NCBI GenBank assembly: GCA_041600735.1
Contig: JBFIJN010000555.1
Span: 1-5,526 of the forward strand
Length of the DNA stretch: 5,526 bases
Direction: 5' to 3'
From: Paraliomyxa sp041600735
Lineage (GTDB): Bacteria; Myxococcota_A; Polyangia; Nannocystales; Nannocystaceae
The translations under genes were made by a program, and so were the position numbers. Shown here in pieces: positions 1 to 5,526 of the stretch. The notes under the pieces were generated by a model. That model had not been told where the DNA came from. It saw only the letters and a list, made by a program, of their open reading frames with translations, and made no database searches. Every line of letters begins with the position of its first letter. The first letter of the stretch is position 1.

Positions 1-101
1 CCGAAGAGATCGCGTACAGCGGAAGCTCCGGCTACTACGTGTGGCGCGTGGAGTCGTACAGCGGCAAGGGCGACTACACGCTGCTGCTCGACACCCCATA
101 G
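1..101 (+). CDS. C-terminal end of a secreted protein with a PPC-like (pre-peptidase C-terminal) domain, partial
   Basis: The frame starting at base 3 is open from the window edge and ends at a TAG at 99-101, giving 32 residues. The tail contains YYVWRVESYSGKGDYTLLLD, which resembles the last two beta strands of bacterial pre-peptidase C-terminal domains: an aromatic-Val-x-Val strand, a 'SYSGxGDYTL' turn and strand, then the protein end. In that family the domain sits at the C-terminus of exported proteases and other secreted or surface proteins, and it is often removed on maturation. The catalytic or main part of this protein lies to the left of the window, so its activity cannot be stated. 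Only the domain type is inferred, from a short match. The next gene starts 43 nt downstream on the same strand. Confidence 0.65.
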   Translation, partial: EEIAYSGSSGYYVWRVESYSGKGDYTLLLDTP

Positions 102-123
102 GCGCGAGCGCAGGGCGTGGTCT

Positions 124-140
124 ATCCTCGGCGCGAGGAT
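124..140 (+). promoter_or_regulatory. Perfect hairpin overlapping the ribosome-binding site of the MAPEG gene
   Basis: ATCCTCG (124-130) and CGAGGAT (134-140) are exact inverted repeats around a GCG loop, giving a 7-bp stem. The right arm contains GAGGA (135-139), the likely Shine-Dalgarno sequence for the ATG at 145. The structure starts 22 nt after the stop of the preceding gene. It could therefore mask the ribosome-binding site or contribute to an RNA 3' end. No T-tract follows, so a classical intrinsic terminator is unlikely. The pairing is seen directly; the role is inferred. Confidence 0.45.
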
Positions 141-144
141 TCCG

Positions 145-540
145 ATGATGACCACGCCCTTCATCTGCGTACTGATCGCCTTCTTGCTGATCTACGTGGC
201 CAAGGTGCCGATGGCGGTGGCGATGGCCAAGCAGCCGGGCGGCTACGACAACAAGCACCCGCGCGAGCAGCAGGCCAAGCTCGAAGGCATGGGGGCCCGC
301 GCTCGCGCGGCCCACAGCAACGGCTTCGAGGCGTTTGCGCCGTTTGCGGCGGCGGTGCTGGTGGCTCACGCGGCGGGGGCGACCGATCACCGCGCCACCA
401 TTCTCTCGGTGGCGTTCGTGGTGGCGCGAGCGCTCTATCTGGGGGCCTACCTCGCAAACCTCGACGCGCTACGCTCGGCGATCTGGGGCATCGGCTTCTT
501 GTGCACCGCGGCGCTGTTCTGCCTGCCGTGGCTGGGCTAG
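145..540 (+). CDS. MAPEG-family integral membrane protein
   Basis: A 131-residue protein of the MAPEG type (membrane-associated proteins in eicosanoid and glutathione metabolism), of usual bacterial length. Four hydrophobic segments are visible at about residues 4-26, 63-78, 84-104 and 111-130, as expected for the four-helix MAPEG fold. Between helices 1 and 2 the segment RARAAHSNGFEAFAPF (52-67) matches the family signature with conserved Asn and Glu. The later ARALYLGAY (94-102) matches the conserved Arg/Tyr helix. In characterised members these regions help bind glutathione; the bacterial subfamily's substrates are mostly unknown, so no reaction is assigned. The ATG at 145 is preceded by GAGGA at 135-139 with 5-nt spacing. 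A second ATG follows at 148. The ribosome-binding site is inside a perfect hairpin. A small membrane protein gene follows 49 nt downstream on the same strand and may be cotranscribed. Confidence 0.87.
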   Translation: MMTTPFICVLIAFLLIYVAKVPMAVAMAKQPGGYDNKHPREQQAKLEGMGARARAAHSNGFEAFAPFAAAVLVAHAAGATDHRATILSVAFVVARALYLGAYLANLDALRSAIWGIGFLCTAALFCLPWLG

Positions 541-589
541 GGGGTTTTGCTTGCCCCGCGGGGAGCGCACGGGCATCGTCGGGGTGGAC

Positions 590-805
590 ATGGCCCAAGC
601 CCGCAACGATCGCGACATGCGAGTGCTCCGCGGCGTGAAGTGGATCTTCTTCACGCTGGGCGCCATCGCTGCGCTGCTGTTCCTGCTCGAGCCCGACTTC
701 CACGCGCACCCGCAGCTGGTGTTGCTCGCGGGCACCGGCTTGTTCGCCACGCTCATGCTGCACTGGTTGTCGGCGATCCTCGGGCCGCCCCCGGGCTCGA
801 AGTGA
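590..805 (+). CDS. Small two-helix membrane protein, hypothetical
   Basis: A 71-residue protein that I do not recognise. It has a short charged N-terminus (MAQARNDRDMRVLRGVK), a first hydrophobic segment at about 17-33, a short acidic/His-containing loop (EPDFHAHPQ, 34-42) and a second hydrophobic segment at about 43-64. It ends in a Pro/Gly-rich tail. This pattern suggests an inner-membrane protein with two helices. The ATG at 590 follows GGGG (581-584) at 5-nt spacing; an in-frame GTG at 584 is an alternative start. The frame is open further left, but that part overlaps the MAPEG gene and is Arg-rich noise. The gene lies 49 nt after the MAPEG gene on the same strand. Its stop codon falls inside the first copy of a 14-bp tandem repeat. 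It converges with the protease gene, 18 nt away. Existence is likely; function is unknown. Confidence 0.65.
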   Translation: MAQARNDRDMRVLRGVKWIFFTLGAIAALLFLLEPDFHAHPQLVLLAGTGLFATLMLHWLSAILGPPPGSK

Positions 806-821
806 GCGGCTCGAAGTGAGC
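794..821. repeat. 14-bp perfect tandem duplication at a convergent gene junction
   Basis: GGCTCGAAGTGAGC occurs twice head to tail (794-807 and 808-821), followed by a third partial start GGCT. The first copy encodes the end of the small membrane protein and its TGA stop (803-805). The second copy fills most of the 18-nt gap before the oppositely oriented stop codon of the protease gene (824-826). The repeat is seen directly; slippage or local duplication is the likely origin. Confidence 0.85.
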
Positions 822-823
822 GG

Positions 824-1582
824 CTAGCTCGCGGTCTCTCGCAGCGGATCGTGCGACAGCGCCCGCATGAACGCCCAGACTCCAGCGGCGAGCACCACGA
901 TCGAGAATGCCCCGCAGGCCAGGCCCCACGCCCAGTAGGGGCCGCCCAGCGCGGTGGCCATGTGCGAGACATCGGAGGGCGCCAGGCCGGCGCCGGTGTG
1001 GGCTTCCTTCATGAACAGATAGTCGCCGCGCGAGAACACGCTGAGCGAGAGCTGCACCGCCATGAACACGGTGGCGATCTGCACGGTGGCGGCCGAAGTG
1101 CGAAGGCCCAGCCAGCCGAACAGCGCCACCAGTACGCCCGCGAATACGATGCCGAAGGGATTGCGGACGACCATCACCAGCAGCGCTACGCCGGCCACCG
1201 ACATGGCGACGAGGAAGGCCCGCGACCAGCTGGTGCGGCGCGCCGCGATGAAGGCGACCGCGGCCATCAGCGACGGACCCACCAAGCCACCCGCGGCGAC
1301 GAGCGCCTGCGGCCACCCGGGCTCGATCCTGGAGGAGTAGGCCATGCCCGAGGCATCGGCGAACATCACGAAGCGTTCGAAGCGTCCACCCACCACGATG
1401 GCGGTGAGGCCGTGCCCGACCTCGTGCACGAGGGTGGACAGGAGCACCAGCGGGTAGCCGATGAGCTGGCCGAAGGGCACCACGTAGAGCACTAGGGTGA
1501 GCACGATGCTCCAGATGAGCGCGGCCTTCGTGCGCCGACGAGCGGCGGTGCTCGCCATCCATGCTTCGATGCGTTGAGTCAT
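824..1582 (-). CDS. M50B-like site-2-protease-family membrane metallopeptidase
   Basis: A 252-residue polytopic membrane protein. HEVGH at residues 53-57, inside a hydrophobic helix, is the HExxH zinc motif of intramembrane metalloproteases. It is followed by GHGLTAIVVGGRFERF, as in the M50B-like group of bacterial site-2-protease relatives. RNPFG (140-144) sits where this group has an Asn-containing motif in a membrane segment. SDVSHMATALGGPYWAWG (203-220) matches a conserved C-terminal SD...G region; D204 is a candidate metal or active-site residue, by inference. Hydrophobic segments occur at about 21-52, 92-114, 120-158, 165-183 and 217-240. The ATG at 1582 has AGGAG at 1590-1594 (spacing 7). 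The frame stays open to 1783, but the extra part is Arg/Ala-rich and lacks membrane features, so it is excluded. The substrate is unknown, and no anti-sigma factor or sigma factor is adjacent. It lies 237 nt behind boxB, past a strong hairpin, so it is probably a separate transcription unit. Confidence 0.83.
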   Translation of the reverse strand: MTQRIEAWMASTAARRRTKAALIWSIVLTLVLYVVPFGQLIGYPLVLLSTLVHEVGHGLTAIVVGGRFERFVMFADASGMAYSSRIEPGWPQALVAAGGLVGPSLMAAVAFIAARRTSWSRAFLVAMSVAGVALLVMVVRNPFGIVFAGVLVALFGWLGLRTSAATVQIATVFMAVQLSLSVFSRGDYLFMKEAHTGAGLAPSDVSHMATALGGPYWAWGLACGAFSIVVLAAGVWAFMRALSHDPLRETAS

Positions 1583-1652
1583 GCGGGGGCTCCTGTACCG
1601 CGAGCGGCCCTCCGAGATTTCGCCGCGGGGAGTCTTTTCGCAAGCCGGGCGG

Positions 1653-1672
1653 GCTCGCGCGAGCGCGCGAGC
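1653..1672. repeat. GC-rich 20-bp inverted repeat in the leader of the protease gene
   Basis: GCTCGCGC (1653-1660) and GCGCGAGC (1665-1672) are exact inverted repeats around GAGC, allowing an 8-bp stem with a 4-nt loop. Bases 1653-1664 also form a 12-bp perfect palindrome, so two structures compete. It lies 71 nt upstream of the protease start on the minus strand. It could be a leader hairpin or a protein-binding dyad, or simply result from extreme GC content. The structure is seen; the role is unknown. Confidence 0.35.
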
Positions 1673-1789
1673 GGCCGACTGCGCCCGTGCGACCGCGCTC
1701 GTGCGGAGTGACGGCCGCGGCCCTTGCGGGTCGCCGAGACGAGCGCAGGACGACGTCGCGGGGTGCGCAGGGCTCGCGCCCATGCGGTC

Positions 1790-1808
1790 GGGAGGCCGGC
1801 GGCCTCCC
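1790..1808 (-). terminator. Terminator-like hairpin directly after boxB
   Basis: GGGAGGCC (1790-1797) and GGCCTCCC (1801-1808) pair perfectly in an 8-bp stem, seven of the eight pairs G-C, with a 3-nt GGC loop. It starts 11 nt beyond the boxB stop codon on the minus strand. No U-tract follows in that direction, so it does not meet the strict definition of an intrinsic terminator. In high-GC bacteria such stems often mark 3' ends or stabilise transcripts. The position supports an end to the boxCB transcript before the protease gene. Confidence 0.5.
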
Positions 1809-1819
1809 TTCGCACCGCA

Positions 1820-3250
1820 CTACTCGTGCATCTTCACGTACTCGAAGTCGATCGCCTGCCCCTCGATCCCCTTGGTCGGCGGGGCGATCCAGTTGGCGAA
1901 CTTCCCCGGCTCGTAGACGGGCTTCATGATCGACAGCAGGTAGTCGTTGTCCTCGGGCACCAGCAGCCAGCGCGGCGTGTTGGCCTCGTACTGGGCGGCG
2001 GTGATGAGGTTGCCGTCGGGATCGAAGTGGTGGCCCGCGTAGATGCCCTGATGCCGGTGGAAGCGGCGGCTGGGCAGGGTGAGCCGCGTGGGCGAGCCGG
2101 TCTCCTCGAGCGTGCGGTTCCAGCGGGCGATCGCTCGCTCGCAGTCGGCCACGTAGGCGTCGCGCAGCACCTCGTTCATCGCGGTGCGCAGCGGCACGTC
2201 CTTGTCGACCACGCCGCCGTGCTCGACGACCGGCAGCCGGTACTCACCGGTCATCGCCTTGTGATCGTCGTAGCGGTGCTCGTGGAAGCGCCCCTTGAGC
2301 CCGGTGGCGAAGAACGTGGCGGCGTTGCTCGAGATCTCACCGCCGAACAGGTCGAGGCTGTACGTGTACCAGTAGTTGATCGTGCGCTGGATCAGATCGA
2401 AGTCGATCCCGCCTTGGGCCCGCACGTCGCCGTTGGGGTCTTGCAGCTGGAGCTCGGCCGAGCGCTTGATGATGCGCTGGAGCCCAGTGTCGCCCACGAA
2501 CAGGTGGTGTGCCTCTTCGGTGAGCATGAACTGGGTGGTGCGTGCGAGCGGGTCGAAGCCGCTCTCGGCCAGCGCGGCGAGCTGATACTTGCCGTCGCGA
2601 TCGGTGAACATGGTGAACGCGAAGAACGACAGCCAGTGATCGCACGGCTGGTTGAACGCGCCGAGGATGCGGGGCTTGTCGACGTCGCCCGAGCGCCGCA
2701 TGAGCAGCTCCTCGGCCTCGTCGCGACCATCGCGACCGAAGTGCTTCTGGAGCAGGTAGACCATCGCCCACAGGTGGCGGCCCTCCTCTACGTTGACCTG
2801 GAACAGGTTGCGTAGATCGTAGAGGCTGGGCGCGATGTGCCCGAGCAGGCGCTGCTGCTCGACGCTGGCGGGCTCGGTGTCGGCCTGGGTGACGATGATG
2901 CGGCGCAGCGCGTTGCGGTGCTCGCCCGGGACCTCGCCCCACGCGGGGGTGCCCGCATCGTCGCCGCACTTGATCGTCGGCGCGGTGTCGTTGGGGTTGA
3001 GGAAGATCCCCCAGCGATAGTCGGGCATCTTCACGTAGGCGTAGTTGGCCCAGCCCCCGCGCTCGACCGAGACCGCCGTGCGCAGGTAGATCGGCATGTG
3101 CTCGAAGTCGGTGGGCCCCATGTCGTGCCACCACTCGAGGTACTTGGGCAGCCACTGCTCCAGCGCGCGCTGCAGCTTGGGGTCGTCGGAGAGCCCGACG
3201 TTGTTGGGGATCTTGGCGTCCAGATCGACGGAGGTCGAGGTCGAGGTCAT
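1820..3250 (-). CDS. boxB: Benzoyl-CoA 2,3-epoxidase (oxygenase component) BoxB
   Basis: A 476-residue cytoplasmic diiron oxygenase, close to the usual BoxB length of about 475. With the reductase BoxA and NADPH it converts benzoyl-CoA and O2 to 2,3-epoxybenzoyl-CoA, the committed step of aerobic benzoyl-CoA degradation. The sequence is highly BoxB-like throughout, for example WLPKYLEWWHDMGP (33-46), VTQADTEPASVEQQRLLGH (120-138), NVEEGRHLWAMVYLLQKHFG (153-172) and LTEEAHHLFVGDTG (243-256). By alignment to my memory of the characterised enzyme, the iron ligands correspond to E126, E156, H159, D217, E246 and H249; all six are present at a constant offset of six. The ATG at 3250 has AGGA at 3255-3258 (spacing 4). 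The frame runs further upstream into boxC but without family sequence, so this start is preferred. boxC precedes it by 46 nt, indicating one operon. boxA is not present in the window. Confidence 0.97.
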   Translation of the reverse strand: MTSTSTSVDLDAKIPNNVGLSDDPKLQRALEQWLPKYLEWWHDMGPTDFEHMPIYLRTAVSVERGGWANYAYVKMPDYRWGIFLNPNDTAPTIKCGDDAGTPAWGEVPGEHRNALRRIIVTQADTEPASVEQQRLLGHIAPSLYDLRNLFQVNVEEGRHLWAMVYLLQKHFGRDGRDEAEELLMRRSGDVDKPRILGAFNQPCDHWLSFFAFTMFTDRDGKYQLAALAESGFDPLARTTQFMLTEEAHHLFVGDTGLQRIIKRSAELQLQDPNGDVRAQGGIDFDLIQRTINYWYTYSLDLFGGEISSNAATFFATGLKGRFHEHRYDDHKAMTGEYRLPVVEHGGVVDKDVPLRTAMNEVLRDAYVADCERAIARWNRTLEETGSPTRLTLPSRRFHRHQGIYAGHHFDPDGNLITAAQYEANTPRWLLVPEDNDYLLSIMKPVYEPGKFANWIAPPTKGIEGQAIDFEYVKMHE

Positions 3251-3296
3251 GGCGTCCTGATGTGCGATGAACGAAGACGACGGGGCAGGATGATCC

Positions 3297-4982
<1,686 letters not shown>

Positions 4983-5185
4983 CACCCGCCCACGCTAGCA
5001 GCTCCAAACAGCTCTCAGGCGTGCGCTAACCCGGTCTGGAGGTCATTTGCCAGGTGTGGGTCCACACGGTTGCGGCCCATCGACGGCCGCGAGCGATCGC
5101 ATCGTGTGCGGGCGCAGTGAGGCCCGACACGACCCCCCGAGGACGGGCAAGCATTGCGCCCTGGCGCAGCGTGGGCTCGCGCGGA
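4983..5185 (-). promoter_or_regulatory. Intergenic region upstream of boxC: probable boxCB promoter/operator region
   Basis: These 203 nt separate boxC from the upstream gene on the same strand and contain no convincing ORF. Several dyads stand out: GTGTGG-GT-CCACAC (5054-5067), 72 nt before the boxC start; GCGGCC/GGCCGC around a 7-nt loop (5072-5090); and TGCGCC-CT-GGCGCA (5155-5168), close behind the upstream gene's stop. CAGCTC also occurs twice exactly 10 bp apart (4999-5004 and 5009-5014). I could not identify confident -35/-10 elements. The first dyad is the best operator candidate, and the other two could mark the 3' end of the upstream transcript. Roles are inferred. Confidence 0.4.
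5054..5067. promoter_or_regulatory. Candidate operator dyad upstream of boxC
   Basis: GTGTGGGTCCACAC consists of two perfect 6-bp half-sites around a 2-bp centre. It lies 72 nt from the boxC ATG, a plausible place for a regulator to bind. I do not recognise it as the site of a named regulator, and no BoxR-like regulator gene is in the window. The symmetry is seen; the function is a guess. Confidence 0.3.
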
Positions 5186-5464
5186 TCAGAGCTTGTCGCG
5201 GAGCGCTTTCAAGGACGATCGCAGCTCGCCGACGACCTTTTCGACCTGCTCCACCGCCTCGCCGGTGGCATCGCGCAGCTTCGTCTCGACCTGCGCGCCA
5301 ACCTCCCCGATGCGCGGCTCCAGCTTGCGCCAAGCCTCCTTGGCCTCATGACCGGCGTCCTTGGCGGCGCCGCCAAGCTTCTCCCCCACTTGCTTTCCCA
5401 GGGCCTCGAGCTCCGCAAAGGACTCCTCGAGCTTCTTGCGCCACGCCGGCCGTTCGTCACTCAT
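5186..5464 (-). CDS. Small charged amphipathic-helix protein, hypothetical
   Basis: A 92-residue soluble protein that I do not recognise. It has no signal peptide or membrane segment. It is rich in Glu, Lys, Ala and Leu with heptad-like spacing, as in KKLEESFAELEALGKQVGEKL (10-30) and VETKLRDATGEAVEQVEKVVG (59-79), with one Pro at 50 that may separate two long helices. The pattern resembles coiled-coil or apolipoprotein/LEA-like helical proteins, but this is composition, not homology. The ATG at 5464 is preferred; GGGGGG directly abuts it and no well-spaced Shine-Dalgarno is present. A TTG at 5488 is possible, and the frame remains open to the window edge, but the extra residues are Gly/Trp-rich and non-protein-like. 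It lies about 200 nt upstream of boxC on the same strand, and a role in benzoate metabolism is not indicated. Confidence 0.7.
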   Translation of the reverse strand: MSDERPAWRKKLEESFAELEALGKQVGEKLGGAAKDAGHEAKEAWRKLEPRIGEVGAQVETKLRDATGEAVEQVEKVVGELRSSLKALRDKL

Positions 5465-5506
5465 CCCCCCAGCATAGCCCCAACCCAACCCCCAGCCATT
5501 CCCCCC
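5465..5506 (-). promoter_or_regulatory. G-tract leader with canonical G-quadruplex pattern
   Basis: Read on the minus strand, five G-runs of 6, 5, 3, 4 and 6 bases (5501-5506, 5489-5493, 5484-5486, 5478-5481, 5465-5470) are separated by 7, 2, 2 and 7 nt. This satisfies the usual pattern of four or more runs of at least three G with loops up to 7. The last run touches the ATG of the 92-aa gene, so folding in the mRNA would affect ribosome access. The pattern is seen; folding and effect are inferred. Confidence 0.4.
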
Positions 5507-5526
5507 GCCGCACTCACCGCCCCACC

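Noticed and set aside
554..563. CCCCGCGGGG palindrome between the MAPEG and small membrane genes as a terminator
   Set aside because: It leaves no room for a loop, has no T-tract after it, and can arise by chance at this GC content. The two genes may be cotranscribed.
161..763. Minus-strand 200-codon open frame across the MAPEG and small membrane genes
   Set aside because: Arg/Pro/Ala-rich low-complexity translation, antisense to a convincing membrane protein; typical of high-GC DNA.
1583..1783. N-terminal extension of the M50B protease frame
   Set aside because: It is Arg/Ala/Ser-rich with no signal or membrane character, and the ATG at 1582 has a good AGGAG at correct spacing.
1724..2815. 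Long plus-strand open frame (363 codons) antisense to boxB
   Set aside because: It mirrors the codon pattern of boxB, has Val/Leu/His/Glu-biased composition without recognisable domains, and boxB is certain on the other strand. It is a GC-driven shadow.
5093..5100. GCGATCGC octamer resembling the cyanobacterial HIP1 repeat
   Set aside because: A single copy in GC-rich DNA is expected by chance, and nothing else suggests a cyanobacterium.
5043..5333. Minus-strand open frame covering the boxC upstream region
   Set aside because: It overlaps the better-supported 92-aa gene in another frame, has no domain-like sequence, and would fill a region that looks regulatory.

Overview
This is a high-GC, gene-dense bacterial chromosomal window with strong G/C bias in third codon positions. 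The best-supported content is a two-gene fragment of the aerobic benzoyl-CoA epoxidation ('box') pathway, boxC followed by boxB on the minus strand. The box genes, a secreted-protein tail with a PPC-type domain end, a MAPEG protein and an M50B-type membrane protease together would suit a large-genome soil or marine bacterium. A myxobacterium or relative (Myxococcota) is my guess, but nothing here proves the lineage.

Layout on the plus strand, left side: the last 32 codons of a protein ending in a pre-peptidase C-terminal-like domain (to 101); a 131-aa four-helix MAPEG-family membrane protein (145-540), whose ribosome-binding site lies in a perfect hairpin; and a 71-aa two-helix membrane protein of unknown function (590-805). 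The last gene ends in a 14-bp tandem repeat that carries its stop codon.

Layout on the minus strand, read right to left: a 92-aa charged, helical protein of unknown function (5464-5186) with a G-tract leader; a ~200-nt intergenic region with several dyads, which is the likely boxC promoter region; boxC (4982-3297); 46 nt; boxB (3250-1820); a strong terminator-like hairpin (1790-1808); a GC-rich spacer; and an M50B-like intramembrane metalloprotease (1582-824). The protease gene converges on the plus-strand genes with an 18-nt gap.

How the genes work together: BoxB, with an NADPH-dependent reductase BoxA, inserts oxygen into benzoyl-CoA to give 2,3-epoxybenzoyl-CoA. BoxC then opens the ring to 3,4-dehydroadipyl-CoA semialdehyde plus formate. 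boxA, the semialdehyde dehydrogenase (boxD) and a benzoate-CoA ligase are not in the window, so they must be elsewhere or replaced by other enzymes. The flanking genes show no evident link to aromatic degradation. No RNA genes, mobile elements or CRISPR arrays were seen. I found no obvious new multi-gene system; the most unusual features are small regulatory-looking structures.
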